Source of the DNA: Micromonospora alfalfae
GTDB taxonomy: Bacteria; Actinomycetota; Actinomycetes; Mycobacteriales; Micromonosporaceae
Length of the DNA: 64,000 nt
Direction: 5' to 3'
Assembly: GCF_022230925.1 (NCBI RefSeq)
Contig: NZ_JAKKFH010000034.1
Location: 186,001 to 250,000, forward strand
How positions within the stretch are numbered: the stretch's first letter is position 1; every line of letters begins with the position of its first letter. The translations under genes and the position numbers were made by a program. The notes beneath the pieces were generated by a model. That model worked only from the letters and a program-made list of their open reading frames with translations. It was not told where the DNA came from and searched no databases. Of this stretch, positions 1 through 9,401 are shown piece by piece.

Positions 1-434
1 GCGACCTTCGTCGCGTACGCGGCGAAGTCCTCCCAGTAGGTGTACTCCGGGGTCTCGGCGTGCACGTCGAGGACGGTGCCGCCGGCCCGTACGGCGGCGC
101 TGAGGTCGCGCAGCGCGTCCCACTCCCAGTCGCTCGACATCACCTTGACCATGCCGCCCAGGTAGTCGGGACGGGTGCTGACCAGGTGATCGGCGGCCGC
201 CTGGGTGAGCGAGAAGTGCTCGCTGGTGCGGTCGGTGAGTCGGATCGCGGTGAGCGCGTCGAGCAGGATGCGCGCACCCCGGGGATGGATGCCGAGCTTC
301 GGGGCGAGCCCGCTGGCAGTGGCCGGGCCCTCGGCGAGCGCGTCGAACACGCCCAGCTCGACAGCGGTACGCAGCAGGCTCGTCTTCTTGTATGCCTGCA
401 TCATGTCGTTGATGTCGCGGCGGGTCAGCGTCAC
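1..434 (-). CDS. O-methyltransferase, N-terminal part (3' end outside window)
   Basis: About 144 residues of a SAM-dependent class-I O-methyltransferase of the small-molecule (AcmA/DnrK-like) type. What is visible is the N-terminal dimerisation and winged-helix region, with segments such as LLRTAVELGVFDALAEG and LTDRTSEHFSLTQAAADHL. The SAM-binding Rossmann part lies beyond base 1. Start is GTG at 434, chosen because it overlaps the stop of the cyclase gene upstream (GTGA), which implies translational coupling. It is the last visible gene of the leftward PKS operon, so it probably methylates a phenolic hydroxyl of the aromatic polyketide. The substrate position is not predictable from the fragment. 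Confidence 0.85.
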   Translation of the reverse strand, partial: MTLTRRDINDMMQAYKKTSLLRTAVELGVFDALAEGPATASGLAPKLGIHPRGARILLDALTAIRLTDRTSEHFSLTQAAADHLVSTRPDYLGGMVKVMSSDWEWDALRDLSAAVRAGGTVLDVHAETPEYTYWEDFAAYATKV

Positions 435-772
435 GTGATGCTCCCTGTCTCGGGGCTCCAGGTGTAGAAGGGCGTGGCCTTCGAGTCCTGCAACTCGGTC
501 ATGCTGTCCGGCGCGTAGCGCTGCAGGTAGGCCGAGAGGCGCCTGTTGACCTCCTGGAAGTCCGCGCGGGCTCGGGCCGCGAGGAGCTTGTCGAAGACGT
601 CGGTGTCGGCCTCCAGCAGGTGCATGTAGAGGTCCTGGTAGCGGAAGAGCGTGCGCCGCGAGATGCCGACGACGTAGGGCATGTCGCCCTTGTCGTGCTC
701 GGTGAAGAGTTCGGCGACCGCGTCGGCGTGGCCGGGGGCCATCCGCATGACCATGAGGGCGCGGTAGGACAT
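431..772 (-). CDS. TcmI-family aromatic polyketide cyclase
   Basis: 113 residues, the usual size of the TcmI/SnoaL2-type polyketide synthesis cyclase family, a ferredoxin-like fold that closes late rings of an aromatic polyketide in the cytoplasm. Family-typical stretches are MSYRALMVMRMAPGHADAVA at the N-terminus, GISRRTLFRYQDLYMHLLEA in the middle and YTWSPE near the C-terminus. It lies 4 bases downstream of the FAD monooxygenase and overlaps the next methyltransferase by GTGA. TcmI-type cyclases are common in tetracenomycin, spore-pigment and pentangular polyphenol pathways, so its presence points to a polycyclic (four or more rings) product. That last step is inference. Confidence 0.93.
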   Translation of the reverse strand: MSYRALMVMRMAPGHADAVAELFTEHDKGDMPYVVGISRRTLFRYQDLYMHLLEADTDVFDKLLAARARADFQEVNRRLSAYLQRYAPDSMTELQDSKATPFYTWSPETGSIT

Positions 773-776
773 GTGC

Positions 777-2399
777 TCACGCTCCCCGCAGGATCGTGGC
801 CAGGGCAGCGGTCAGGGTCTGGGCCTGGTCGTCGACCGGGCCGGCGCTGCGCCAGGCGACAATGCCGTCGGGGCGTACCAGCAGCGCCCCGCCGGGGCCG
901 ACTCCGCAGCTCGCGAGCCACGAACCGTCGTCGGCGAGGTCACCGTCGGGTCCGGCGGTCAGCGCCTTGATCGGAAGCCCGGTCTCCGCCGAGACCGCCT
1001 CGGCCGCGGCGAGCCAGGCGTCGTCGCCCGGAGCCGTGGCCAACGTCCAGCCCTCGGTCAGCACATCGATCGTGGAGACCCGAGCGCCGTCGTGGTCGAC
1101 CCAGCCGTGCGGGGCACGCGATCCGGGTTGGCCGGTGAAGGTCAGCTCGCGGGGCAGCAGCTCGGTGTCGGCGGGCGCGCCGACTATCGCGTTGGAGGTG
1201 TACCGGTAGCCCATCGTGACGATGACGAAGTCGCGGTAGGCGGCCTTGTCCTCGTCGGCGAGCTGACCCCGGGTGCGGAAGAGCATCCACGCCTGGTCGG
1301 CGGTCGCGGCGCCGACCGGACGACGCTCGGCTTCGTAGGAGTCGAGCAGGCTCTCGTCGGCCCGCCCCTGAAGCACGTCGGCGAGCTTCCAGGCCAGGTT
1401 GTGCGCGTCCTGGATGCCGGCGTTGACGCCGAAGCCGCCGGCCGGCGGGTGGGCGTGACAGGCGTCGCCGGCCAGGAAGACCCTCCCCGACTGGTACGCG
1501 TCGGCGACCATGTGCCGCGCGTCCCAGGGCTGGGCCGACTCGACCTCGACCTCCAACTCGGGGTCGCCGGCAGCGATCCGGGCCAGTTCGACGCAGCGTT
1601 CCGGTGTGAAGTCGGCAGGCGACTGCCCGCGCTCGGGGTAGTAGTTGACGCCGAACATCCACCGTCCCGGCTCGATGAAGAGCAGCAGACCCTGGGCCAG
1701 CTGGTTCATCAGGTAGATCAGCGTGAACCGGGGTGCCGACTCGGGCAGGTCGACCTTGGCGCGGAAGATGATGCTGACGAAGTTCCCGGCGACGCCGTTG
1801 CTGCGGTTTCCGACCTGGAGCAGTTCGCGCACGGGACTCTTCACACCGTCGGCGGCGACGACGTAGCGCGCCCGGATCGTGCGTGTCGTGCCATTGTCGT
1901 TGACGGTCGCCGTCACGCCGTCCTGGTCCTGGGTCAGCCCGATCAGCTCGTTCTGGAAGCGGATCTCCGCGCCCGCCTCGACCGCGGCGTCGTAGAGCAG
2001 CGGCTCGTAGTGGTCCTGGCCGCACCAGATCGGCCAGCTCGGCGTGAACTTGTCGTAGTCGACGTCGTGCGCCTCCATCACGAACGACTTGTGGAGGTCG
2101 GCCAGGGACTGGGCGCCGAGCATGACCAGTGGCGTGGCGCGGCCGGCGCGGACCAGGTCGAGTTCGGCACCCGGTCCGACGATCTTCATGCCGGCCTGCT
2201 GCACCGCGGGCTCCAGGCCGACGGTGCGGAAGATCTCCACAGTGCGGGCGTGCAGACCGGTGGCGCGGGGGATCGTCGACAGCCGGGGCCGACGTTCGAC
2301 AAGGATCGGCCGGATCCCCTTGCGGGCCAGGAAGAGCGCGGTCGACAAGCCGACCGGGCCGCCGCCGACGATCAGGACGTCGGTGCTTCCGTCAGACAT
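777..2399 (-). CDS. FAD-dependent aromatic polyketide monooxygenase (hydroxylase)
   Basis: 540 residues of the class-A flavoprotein monooxygenase family (PgaE/RdmE/TcmG type). The N-terminal dinucleotide-binding motif VLIVGGGPVGLSTALFLARK, the middle motif YVVAADGVKSPVREL and the second FAD motif FLAGDACHAHPPAGGFGVN are all intact. A C-terminal thioredoxin-like extension of about 150 residues ends in LLVRPDGIVAWRS, as is typical of this group. It would use NADPH and O2 to hydroxylate the polyketide ring system. Its ATG overlaps the stop of the upstream monooxygenase by 8 bases and has GGAGG at a good distance, so the two oxygenases are probably co-translated and may act in succession. Confidence 0.95.
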   Translation of the reverse strand: MSDGSTDVLIVGGGPVGLSTALFLARKGIRPILVERRPRLSTIPRATGLHARTVEIFRTVGLEPAVQQAGMKIVGPGAELDLVRAGRATPLVMLGAQSLADLHKSFVMEAHDVDYDKFTPSWPIWCGQDHYEPLLYDAAVEAGAEIRFQNELIGLTQDQDGVTATVNDNGTTRTIRARYVVAADGVKSPVRELLQVGNRSNGVAGNFVSIIFRAKVDLPESAPRFTLIYLMNQLAQGLLLFIEPGRWMFGVNYYPERGQSPADFTPERCVELARIAAGDPELEVEVESAQPWDARHMVADAYQSGRVFLAGDACHAHPPAGGFGVNAGIQDAHNLAWKLADVLQGRADESLLDSYEAERRPVGAATADQAWMLFRTRGQLADEDKAAYRDFVIVTMGYRYTSNAIVGAPADTELLPRELTFTGQPGSRAPHGWVDHDGARVSTIDVLTEGWTLATAPGDDAWLAAAEAVSAETGLPIKALTAGPDGDLADDGSWLASCGVGPGGALLVRPDGIVAWRSAGPVDDQAQTLTAALATILRGA

Positions 2400-2718
2400 G
2401 AGCGTCCTCCGTGTAGACGACTTTGTAGAGGTGGCGTTCTGGCGTGGCGATCGCGCGTACCTCGCCGAAGTGGGGGTGGACCTCGGGGTTCTTGAGCATC
2501 GCCGTGAAGTGCTCTTCGCTCTTCCACTGCGCGTAGTTGACGACCCGGGTCCCGTCGAGGCTGGCGTGGATGTTCGCCGACACGAACCCGTCCACCTTGG
2601 ACATCACCGCGTCGGTCGCCTCGATCAGGATGTCGAGGAGCTTCTGCTGGTTGGCCGGCTCGACGGTGAAGACGTTGACCATCGTCACGACCGGCTGGTC
2701 GATGCCGATGTGTGCCAT
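2392..2718 (-). CDS. Antibiotic biosynthesis monooxygenase (ABM, quinone-forming)
   Basis: 108 residues with the ABM dimeric ferredoxin-like fold found in cofactor-free monooxygenases such as ActVA-Orf6 and TcmH. Visible signatures are the TMVNVFTVEPANQQKLLDIL opening strand and helix, GFVSANIHASLDGTRVVNYA and the QWKSEEHFTAML helix. Such enzymes oxidise an aromatic phenol to a quinone using O2 without flavin or metal. The start has GGAAG upstream and lies 15 bases after the upstream methyltransferase gene. In this operon it most likely forms the quinone ring of the polyketide core. Confidence 0.9.
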   Translation of the reverse strand: MAHIGIDQPVVTMVNVFTVEPANQQKLLDILIEATDAVMSKVDGFVSANIHASLDGTRVVNYAQWKSEEHFTAMLKNPEVHPHFGEVRAIATPERHLYKVVYTEDAHV

Positions 2719-2733
2719 TGCGGGCTTCCTTTC

Positions 2734-3792
2734 CTAGATCGGACGCGCTTCGAGCAGGGCCCAGCCGCGGGACGCGGGGGTGTTGACCAGCTCGAAACCG
2801 GACGCGGTGAACAGCGCCTGCCATTCCCTGAGGTCGCGCTCCTTGCCGCCGAAGAGCACCAGCATGTCGATGTCGATGATCTTGGCGTGGTCCCACTGGT
2901 TGCGCGGCGGCACGATCTGGTCGATCGCGATGAGGCGGGAGTCGGCGTCGCCGATCGCCGCCCGGATCCGACGCAGCAACGTGACGCAGGTGTCGTCCGG
3001 CCAGTTGTGGACGATCGACTTCAGGATGTACGCGTCGGCACCGACCGGCAGCTCGTCGGTGAAGAAGTCGCCGCCCCGCACCTCGACCCGCTCGGTGACA
3101 CCGTGCTCCTTGAGCAGTGGCTCGGCGTCGGCCACCACCTCGGGCAGGTCGAAGAGGACACCGGTGCCATCGGGGTGACGCTGGAGCATCTTGGCCAGGA
3201 AGTAGCCGTTGCTGCCGCCGATGTCGGCGATCCGGCCGAACCGCTCGGGTGCCAACTCCGCGGCGAACCGGTCGGCGAGCCGCCGGCTCCAGTGGGCCAT
3301 GAAGCCCTCGAAGAACCGGTTGGCCTCCGGGTGGGCCTGGAGATAGTCGTAGAAGCCCATGCCGAAGACCTTGTTGAAGGCCGGCTCGCCGGTACGGACG
3401 CTGTGCAGGATCTCCGCGTACGGGAGGCGGTTGAAGTCGGCGCCGCTGAACTGCACCATCGGCCGCAGCCCGCCGATCCGGGCCGACGTCAGCCCCTCGC
3501 CGAGCGGGGTGAGCGCGAACGACCCGTCCTCCTGCTCGTCGAAGATGCCGACCGCTGAGGCCGCGCGCAGGATCCGCCGCAGCGCGTCCTCGTGCGACTC
3601 GGTCGCCGCCGCCAGTCGGGCGACCAGCACTGGTCCGTCGACGAGCAGGTCGGCGATGCCGAGCTCGGTGACCACGTAGATCACGTTGGCGATCTGTTTG
3701 GCGCTTCCCAGCACCGCGATCTGCCGTTCACGCAGGTCGAGTGCCTGCTGCTCGTCGAAGTTCGCGACGGCGGCGAGGCTGGCGTCGGTCAT
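2734..3792 (-). CDS. O-methyltransferase (family 2, DnrK/TcmN-like)
   Basis: 352 residues, full length for a class-I small-molecule O-methyltransferase. An N-terminal dimerisation/winged-helix domain (to about residue 165) precedes the SAM-binding Rossmann domain, whose glycine-rich loop reads IADIGGSNGYFLAKML. The acidic strand end GVLFDLPEVVADA and the catalytic-region segment AYILKSIVHNWPDD are present. The start overlaps the KS-beta stop (ATGA), so it is translated directly after the ketosynthase pair, a place usually occupied by the ACP gene. Role: methylation of a polyketide hydroxyl or carboxyl. The regiochemistry is unknown. Confidence 0.93.
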   Translation of the reverse strand: MTDASLAAVANFDEQQALDLRERQIAVLGSAKQIANVIYVVTELGIADLLVDGPVLVARLAAATESHEDALRRILRAASAVGIFDEQEDGSFALTPLGEGLTSARIGGLRPMVQFSGADFNRLPYAEILHSVRTGEPAFNKVFGMGFYDYLQAHPEANRFFEGFMAHWSRRLADRFAAELAPERFGRIADIGGSNGYFLAKMLQRHPDGTGVLFDLPEVVADAEPLLKEHGVTERVEVRGGDFFTDELPVGADAYILKSIVHNWPDDTCVTLLRRIRAAIGDADSRLIAIDQIVPPRNQWDHAKIIDIDMLVLFGGKERDLREWQALFTASGFELVNTPASRGWALLEARPI

Positions 3793-5009
3793 CGTCCATT
3801 CCTTTCGTCGGTCACGACCATTGCCGCGTTGAACCCGCCGTAGCCCCTGGCGAGTACGAGCGCCGCGCGTACCGGTGTCTCCCGCGCGACGTCACGCACC
3901 AGGTCGAGGTGCAGGCCCTCGGCCGGCTGGCGGATGTTGGTGGTGGGTGGGATGACGCCGTGCCGGATCGACAGCAGCGCGGAGACGAGGTCGAGCGCCG
4001 CCCCGCCCGAGTAGAGCCGGCCGGTCATCGTCTTGGGGGCGGTCACCGGCACCCCACGTGGGCCGAAGACCGCTGTGATCGCCTCGGCCTCGACGCGGTC
4101 GAGCTGCGCGACACCGGCGCCGTCGGCGAAGACGACGTCGATGTCGGCCGGTGTGAGACCGGCGTCGGACACTGCCATCTCGGCCGCCCGACGCAGACCC
4201 GGCGGGCGGCCGGAGCCGGGTCGGGGGTCGAACGTCGCGCCGTATCCGGCGATCACCCCGTAGACGGCGGCCCCGCGCCGGGCAGCGGCGTGTTCGTCCT
4301 CCAACACGAGGATCGCCCCGCCCTCGCCCGGCACGTAACCCGACGCGTTGGCGTCGAACGGCAGGAACGCCGTGGCCGGATCCCGCCCCGTACTGAGCAG
4401 GCCGTTGGCGAGCTGGGCCGTCCAGCCCCACGGGCAGAGCGACGCGTCGACACCGCCGGTCATCACGAGTTGCACGCCCTTGCGCACCTGGCGCCGGGCC
4501 TGCGCCACCGCGTCGAGCCCACCCGCCTGCTCGGTGACGAGCACGCCGGTCGGCCCACGCATCCCGTGGCGGATCGAGATCTGGCCGGTGTTGACAGCGT
4601 AGAACCAGGCGAACGACTGGTAGGCGCTGACGTGCTCAGAGCCCTTGCTCCAGAGTTTCTCCAGCTCACGGTGGCCGAACTCGAAGCCACCCGACGCGCT
4701 GGCGGTGACGACACCCATGCCGAACTCGGGCAGCGCAGAAGGGTCGACCGACGCATCGGCCAGCGCCCACTGTGCCGCCGTCAACGACAGCCGGGTCATG
4801 TGGTCGGTCTGCGCCATCAGCCGGCTCGGAATGTGATCGGCCGCCTCGTATCCGGGAACCTCGCCGGCCAACTGGGCGGGGTAACCCGAGCTGTCGAAAC
4901 GGCTGATCGGCCCGATGCCGCCCACCCCGGCGACGGTGGCCGCCCAGAAGGCGTCGCGGCCCAACCCGTTGGGCGCTGCCACTCCGACACCGGTGACGAC
5001 AGTGGTCAT
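3789..5009 (-). CDS. Type II PKS ketosynthase beta subunit (chain length factor)
   Basis: 406 residues of the thiolase-fold KS family. The active-site cysteine is replaced by glutamine ([11 protein letters not shown]161), which identifies it as KS-beta/CLF rather than KS-alpha. Such a subunit pairs with KS-alpha, decarboxylates malonyl units and sets the chain length through its cavity. The C-terminal glycine-rich segment [14 protein letters not shown] is intact. It overlaps KS-alpha by ATGA, the coupled arrangement seen in nearly all type II systems. Chain length cannot be read reliably by eye. The gatekeeper residues would need alignment with characterised CLFs. Confidence 0.97.
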   Translation of the reverse strand: MTTVVTGVGVAAPNGLGRDAFWAATVAGVGGIGPISRFDSSGYPAQLAGEVPGYEAADHIPSRLMAQTDHMTRLSLTAAQWALADASVDPSALPEFGMGVVTASASGGFEFGHRELEKLWSKGSEHVSAYQSFAWFYAVNTGQISIRHGMRGPTGVLVTEQAGGLDAVAQARRQVRKGVQLVMTGGVDASLCPWGWTAQLANGLLSTGRDPATAFLPFDANASGYVPGEGGAILVLEDEHAAARRGAAVYGVIAGYGATFDPRPGSGRPPGLRRAAEMAVSDAGLTPADIDVVFADGAGVAQLDRVEAEAITAVFGPRGVPVTAPKTMTGRLYSGGAALDLVSALLSIRHGVIPPTTNIRQPAEGLHLDLVRDVARETPVRAALVLARGYGGFNAAMVVTDERNGR

Positions 5010-6268
5010 GCCACACGCGCCAGGAGCATCGCGCTCTGGAAGCCGCCGAACCCGCTACCCACGCTCAACACCACGTCGGTCTGCTGCTCACGGGCGGTCA
5101 GCGGAACGTAGTCGAGGTCGCACTCCGGGTCGCGTTCGTGCAGGTTGGCCGTCGGCGGCACCGCCCCGTGCTTGATCGCCAGGGCCGACGCCGCGATCTC
5201 GATCGAACCGATGGCGCCGAGCGAGTGGCCGATCATCGACTTGATCGAGCTGACCGGGGTGCGGTACGCATGGTCGCCGAGACTCCGCTTGAACGCCGCT
5301 GTCTCGTGCCTGTCGTTCTGCTTCGTACCCGAGCCGTGCGCGTTGATGTAGTCGACGGCGTCGCCGGGCAACCGGGCGTCGGCGAGCGCGACCCGGATCG
5401 CCTCGGCCATCTCCCGCCCGTCGGGCCGCAGACCGGTCATGTGAAACGCGTTGGAGCGCGAGGCGAACCCGACCAGTTCGGCGTAGATCTGCGCGCCGCG
5501 TCGGCGGGCGTGCTCAAGCTCTTCGAGGACGAACATCGCCGAACCCTCACCGAGGACGAACCCGTCGCGACTGTTGTCGAACGGCCGCGAGGCGTGCGTC
5601 GGATCGTCGTTGCGGGCCGTGGTCGCCTTGATCGCGTCGAAGCAGGCCACCGTGATCGGCGAGATCGGGGCGTCGGTCGCGCCGGCGATCATCACGTCGG
5701 CCGATCCCTCCCGGATCAGCTCCCGGGCGTGGCCGACCGAGTCGAGGCCCGACGTGCAGCCGGTGGAGACCACCGTCGCCGGACCCTCCGCCCCGACCGA
5801 CCACGCCACCTCGCGGGCGAACGAGCTCGGCACCAGATAGTCGTAGAGGTGCGGGGTGGCGTACCGGTGGTCGGTCAGCCAGTTCCGGCCGCCGTCGCTG
5901 ACCACGACGTACTCCTCTTCGAGGCTCATCGTGGCCCCGACCGCCGTGCCGACGCTCACGCCGACCCGGGTCGGGTCGGCGACCTCGAAGCCGCTGTCGG
6001 CCAGCGCCTCCCGGGTGCAGACCACCGCCATCTGGGCCGCCCGGTCCATCCGGCGGACCTCCTGCGGCGACAGGCCCTCGGCGACCGGGTCGAAGTCGGC
6101 CTCCGCGGCCACCCGTGACCGGAAGGGGGTGGCGTCGAAGAACGACAGGCTACGGGTGGCCGTGCGGCCAGCGGTCAACAGTTCCCAGAACGCCTTGGTG
6201 CCCAGTCCACCGGGGGCGATGACGCCAATCCCGGTGATGACCACCCGACGGTCGGATGTGCTCGTCAT
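5006..6268 (-). CDS. Type II PKS ketosynthase alpha subunit
   Basis: 420 residues, the normal length. The catalytic triad of a beta-ketoacyl synthase is complete: Cys171 in [15 protein letters not shown], His311 in [13 protein letters not shown] and His348 in [12 protein letters not shown]. It condenses malonyl-ACP units with its KS-beta partner to make the poly-beta-ketone. An ideal AGGAGG lies 7 bases before ATG 6268, the strongest ribosome binding site of the operon, fitting the need for stoichiometric KS subunits. The gene follows the SARP gene at 81 bases, so read-through from the SARP promoter or a local promoter in 6269-6349 is possible. Confidence 0.98.
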   Translation of the reverse strand: MTSTSDRRVVITGIGVIAPGGLGTKAFWELLTAGRTATRSLSFFDATPFRSRVAAEADFDPVAEGLSPQEVRRMDRAAQMAVVCTREALADSGFEVADPTRVGVSVGTAVGATMSLEEEYVVVSDGGRNWLTDHRYATPHLYDYLVPSSFAREVAWSVGAEGPATVVSTGCTSGLDSVGHARELIREGSADVMIAGATDAPISPITVACFDAIKATTARNDDPTHASRPFDNSRDGFVLGEGSAMFVLEELEHARRRGAQIYAELVGFASRSNAFHMTGLRPDGREMAEAIRVALADARLPGDAVDYINAHGSGTKQNDRHETAAFKRSLGDHAYRTPVSSIKSMIGHSLGAIGSIEIAASALAIKHGAVPPTANLHERDPECDLDYVPLTAREQQTDVVLSVGSGFGGFQSAMLLARVA

Positions 6269-6349
6269 GGAAGACCTCCTGGCCGCGATGTCCGTGTGAA
6301 AGCTAGGGACGGCCGGTCGAACGGCGCTGGAGCGTCGGTCGAGGGCCTG

Positions 6350-7138
6350 TCACGAGGCCCTGGCAAGCCCCGGGCGCAGTGGCCCGCCGGCGGCCAACAC
6401 CTCCCGCTGGAGCCGCTGGAGGTCAGGCGAAGGGTCCAGGCCCAACTCCTCACTGAGCACCCGGCGCAGGTGGTGGTATGCCTGCAACGCCTCGCCACGG
6501 CGTCCCGAGCGGCTGAGCGCCACGATGAGCTGGCGGTGGAACCACTCGTTGAGCGGGTACGTGCCCACGAGATAGCGCAGCTCGCCGATCAACTCGCGGT
6601 GGCGGCCGAGCGTGATGTCGGCCTGGATGCGCAGCTCCAGTGCGCGGATCCACTGCTCCTGGAGGTGGATCGCGTGCGCCTCCAACGCCGGCCCGAACGT
6701 CACGTTGGCGCCCACCGGCCCCGTCCACATGGCCAGCGCCCGCCGCAGCACCTCGGCGCCCTCCTCGGGCCGGTCCGACTCGATGTGCGAGCGGCCCTGG
6801 TCGAGCATCGTCTCGAACACCTCGGCGTCGAGCTGACCCGGCTCCACCCGCAGCAGGTAACCGCGGGCACGGCTCTCCAGCACGGTCCGGTCCGGGGTCT
6901 CTATGCCCTCCTTCGCGAAGAGCTTGCGCAGGTGGTAGATGTAGGTCTGGACAGTGGTGACGGCGCTACGCGCCGGATCGTCACCCCACAGCTCCCGGAT
7001 TATCGAGTCGACCAGAACGACCCGATTGGCCCGCATCACCAGCAGCGCCAACACGGTCCGCACCTTCGGCGGCGTCGGCGTGCAGATCCGGCCCTCGTGG
7101 ATCACTTCCAGCGACCCGAGGATCTCGTACCTGACCAC
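6350..7138 (-). CDS. SARP-family pathway-specific transcriptional activator
   Basis: 262 residues with the two SARP parts. The first is an OmpR-like winged-helix DNA-binding domain (about 1-95, including PPKVRTVLALLVMRANRVV and TTVQTYIYHLRKLF). The second is a bacterial transcriptional activation domain (about 100-245, including PLNEWFHRQLIVALSRSGRR and LGLDPSPDLQRLQREVL). It has no NB-ARC part, so it is a short SARP like ActII-ORF4 or DnrI. Start is GTG at 7138 with GGGGA upstream. Position at the head of the PKS operon and divergent from the SAM synthetase gene marks it as the likely cluster activator. Confidence 0.95.
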   Translation of the reverse strand: MVRYEILGSLEVIHEGRICTPTPPKVRTVLALLVMRANRVVLVDSIIRELWGDDPARSAVTTVQTYIYHLRKLFAKEGIETPDRTVLESRARGYLLRVEPGQLDAEVFETMLDQGRSHIESDRPEEGAEVLRRALAMWTGPVGANVTFGPALEAHAIHLQEQWIRALELRIQADITLGRHRELIGELRYLVGTYPLNEWFHRQLIVALSRSGRRGEALQAYHHLRRVLSEELGLDPSPDLQRLQREVLAAGGPLRPGLARAS

Positions 7139-7369
7139 AGTGGTCCCCCATTCCCCATAGCACTCGTCGAGACGCTCTCAAGCTATGGATGAGCGGGGCG
7201 TGTCGGAACGACCGCAGGTAGCGACATCGCGGGTTCTTCCGAGGATCGATGTGTGTCGAAAGTTGTACGGCGGATACCCCTTTGATCGCTCGATGCTTCC
7301 TCCAGGCAACCTCCACCAGGGGCGGGAAGACTCGCCGGGCCCCCACGCCCCTCGGGTTAGGAGTCACAC
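7139..7369. promoter_or_regulatory. Divergent promoter region between SARP and SAM synthetase genes
   Basis: 231 bases without a gene. They hold a short inverted repeat CCATAG (7155-7160) / CTATGG (7183-7188) close to the SARP start. They also hold several TCGA-containing segments between 7225 and 7300 that could form SARP heptamer repeats, but I could not assign a clear -35 element or a convincing repeat period. A GGAG sits just before the metK start. Confidence 0.35.
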
Positions 7370-8557
7370 ATGTCGCGCCGCCTCTTCACCTCCGAGTCGG
7401 TCACCGAAGGTCATCCCGACAAGATCGCCGATCAGATCAGCGATGGGATCCTCGACGCGCTACTGGCGCAGGACCCGCACAGCCGGGTCGCCGTCGAAAG
7501 CCTGATCACCACCGGCCAGGTCCACGTCGCGGGCGAGGTCACCACGCAGGCCTACGCCGACATCCCACGCATCGTGCGGGAAACGGTCCTGGGCATCGGG
7601 TACGACTCGTCGAAGAAGGGCTTCGACGGCGCGTCCTGCGGCGTCAGCATCTCGATCGGCGCCCAGTCGCCCGACATCGCGCAGGGCGTCGACACGGCGA
7701 TCGAGCTGCGCGACGGTTCGTCCGGTGGTGGGCTCGACGCCCAGGGTGCCGGTGACCAGGGCATGATGTTCGGCTTCGCCTGCTCGGAGACGCCGGAGCT
7801 GATGCCGCTGCCGATCGCGTTGGCCCACCGGCTGGCCCGTCGGCTGGCCGCCGTCCGCAAGGACGGCACGGTGCCCTACCTGCGGCCGGACGGCAAAACC
7901 CAGGTCACCGTCGAGTACGACGGCCTCCGCCCGGTCCGGCTCGACACCGTCGTGGTCTCCACGCAGCACGCCGCCCACATCTCCCTCGACGAACTGCTCG
8001 CCCCCGACATCCGGGACCACGTGATCACGCCGGAGCTGGAGGCGCTCGACCTCGACACCGAGGGTTACCGGCTGTTGGTCAACCCGACCGGCCGGTTCGA
8101 GATCGGTGGTCCGATGGGCGACGCCGGCCTGACCGGACGAAAGATCATCGTCGACACCTACGGCGGGTACGCCCGGCACGGTGGTGGCGCGTTCTCGGGC
8201 AAGGACCCGTCGAAGGTCGACCGTTCGGCGGCGTACGCGATGCGGTGGGTGGCGAAGAACGTGGTCGCCGCGGGCCTGGCCGAGCGGTGTGAGGCGCAGG
8301 TGGCCTACGCGATCGGCAAGGCCCACCCGGTGAGCCTGTTCGTGGAGACGTTCGGGACTGAGACGGTGCCGCTCGACCGGATCGAGAAGGCGATCGGTGA
8401 GGTCTTCGACCTGCGCCCGGCGGCGATCATCCGCGACCTGGACCTCCTGCGTCCGATCTACCAGCAGACGGCCGCCTACGGCCACTTCGGCCGTGAACTC
8501 CCGGACCTGACCTGGGAGCGCACCGACCGCGCCGCCGATCTCAAGGCCGCTTGTTGA
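7370..8557 (+). CDS. metK: S-adenosylmethionine synthetase (cluster-associated copy)
   Basis: 395 residues, complete MetK. The three repeat domains carry the signatures [20 protein letters not shown] (ATP/methionine site), [12 protein letters not shown] (signature 1) and [19 protein letters not shown] (signature 2). It makes SAM from ATP and methionine. Actinomycetes already have a housekeeping metK, usually near primary-metabolism genes. A copy divergent from a SARP and inside a cluster with three O-methyltransferases is best explained as a dedicated SAM supply, which is inference. Start ATG 7370 follows TTAGGAG. Confidence 0.96.
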   Translation: MSRRLFTSESVTEGHPDKIADQISDGILDALLAQDPHSRVAVESLITTGQVHVAGEVTTQAYADIPRIVRETVLGIGYDSSKKGFDGASCGVSISIGAQSPDIAQGVDTAIELRDGSSGGGLDAQGAGDQGMMFGFACSETPELMPLPIALAHRLARRLAAVRKDGTVPYLRPDGKTQVTVEYDGLRPVRLDTVVVSTQHAAHISLDELLAPDIRDHVITPELEALDLDTEGYRLLVNPTGRFEIGGPMGDAGLTGRKIIVDTYGGYARHGGGAFSGKDPSKVDRSAAYAMRWVAKNVVAAGLAERCEAQVAYAIGKAHPVSLFVETFGTETVPLDRIEKAIGEVFDLRPAAIIRDLDLLRPIYQQTAAYGHFGRELPDLTWERTDRAADLKAAC

Positions 8558-8573
8558 GGAACGTCGCCGGTCG

Positions 8574-9272
8574 CTAGAACGGCGGGCGACGCGGGCGTGG
8601 CACCAACCGGTCGTGTGGCAGCGTCACCAGTGACGCTGCCACCGCCTTGTTGACGGCGTCGATGCGGGAGACCGCGCCGAGCTTCGCGAAGATGCGCCGC
8701 AGGTGGCTCTTCACGGTGGCCTCGGTCAGGTCGAGTCGCCGCGCGATCTGGGCATTGGTCATCGCCTCGGCCGCGAGTTGCAGGATCTCCAGCTCGACGG
8801 GGGACAGAATGGCGGACTCCGCGTTCTGCACCTGCACCAGGCTCTGACCGGAGACCGAGAGCAGCACCGAACCGCTGCCGTCGCGCGCCTTGCGGATCGC
8901 GGCGACCAACTCCTCCCGACCCACGCTCTTCAGCAGATAGGCGCGCACCCCGGCGGCGATCAAACGGCGCAGCAGGTCGGGGCTGTCATACATGCTGAGG
9001 ATGACCACCGCGCTGTCGGGCGACACCTCACGGATGCGGCGCACCGTGACCACCGGGTCGTCGCCGGGAATCTCGACGTCGAGCAACACCACGTCGGGAC
9101 GCTCCGACGCCGCCTTGGCGACAGCGGTCGCCGAGTCGCCCGCCTCGTCGACCACGTCGAGGTCGACGTGCACCTCGAGCACCCAGCGCAGCCCCTCGCG
9201 GACGAGAGCGTGGTCGTCGACTATGAGGATGGTGGTGGCGCCGGCGGGAGACCCGCCGTCGGACCGCGTCAA
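8574..9272 (-). CDS. NarL/LuxR-type response regulator (orphan)
   Basis: About 232 residues. A CheY receiver domain (ILIVDDHALVREGL, phospho-acceptor Asp in VVLLDVEIPGDD, switch Lys in YLLKSVG) is followed by a C-terminal LuxR-type HTH (LAAEAMTNAQIARRLDLTEA). The start is uncertain. An ATG at 9383 would extend the protein by about 37 non-conserved residues and would run through the hairpin at 9339-9361. TTG 9272 sits behind GGGGGTTAG and starts shortly before the receiver, so it was preferred; GTG 9311 is an alternative. There is no histidine kinase next to it. Its HTH end is nearly identical in pattern to the regulator at 19886-20560, suggesting a shared target or kinase. Confidence 0.88.
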   Translation of the reverse strand: MTRSDGGSPAGATTILIVDDHALVREGLRWVLEVHVDLDVVDEAGDSATAVAKAASERPDVVLLDVEIPGDDPVVTVRRIREVSPDSAVVILSMYDSPDLLRRLIAAGVRAYLLKSVGREELVAAIRKARDGSGSVLLSVSGQSLVQVQNAESAILSPVELEILQLAAEAMTNAQIARRLDLTEATVKSHLRRIFAKLGAVSRIDAVNKAVAASLVTLPHDRLVPRPRRPPF

Positions 9273-9338
9273 CCTAACCCCCAGACCCCATCCCCCGCCG
9301 CCAGCGTGCACACGATTGGCACCGTATCGCGGACGTGT

Positions 9339-9361
9339 GACGCCACGGCTATCGTGGCGTC
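9339..9361. terminator. Hairpin downstream of the beta-propeller gene
   Basis: Perfect 9-base arms GACGCCACG (9339-9347) and CGTGGCGTC (9353-9361) with a 5-base loop. It sits about 40-60 bases after the stop of the gene ending at 9402, on that gene's downstream side. No T-tract follows, as is usual in actinomycetes. Confidence 0.55.
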
Positions 9362-9401
9362 CTCCCGACACGAAGAACGCCACGATCGCCGCGCGACTCT
9401 G

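Noticed and set aside
771-2495. Long plus-strand frame of 574 codons
   Set aside because: It is antisense to the FAD monooxygenase. It is Gly/Arg/Asp-rich with no recognisable motif, the normal mirror frame of a GC-rich gene.
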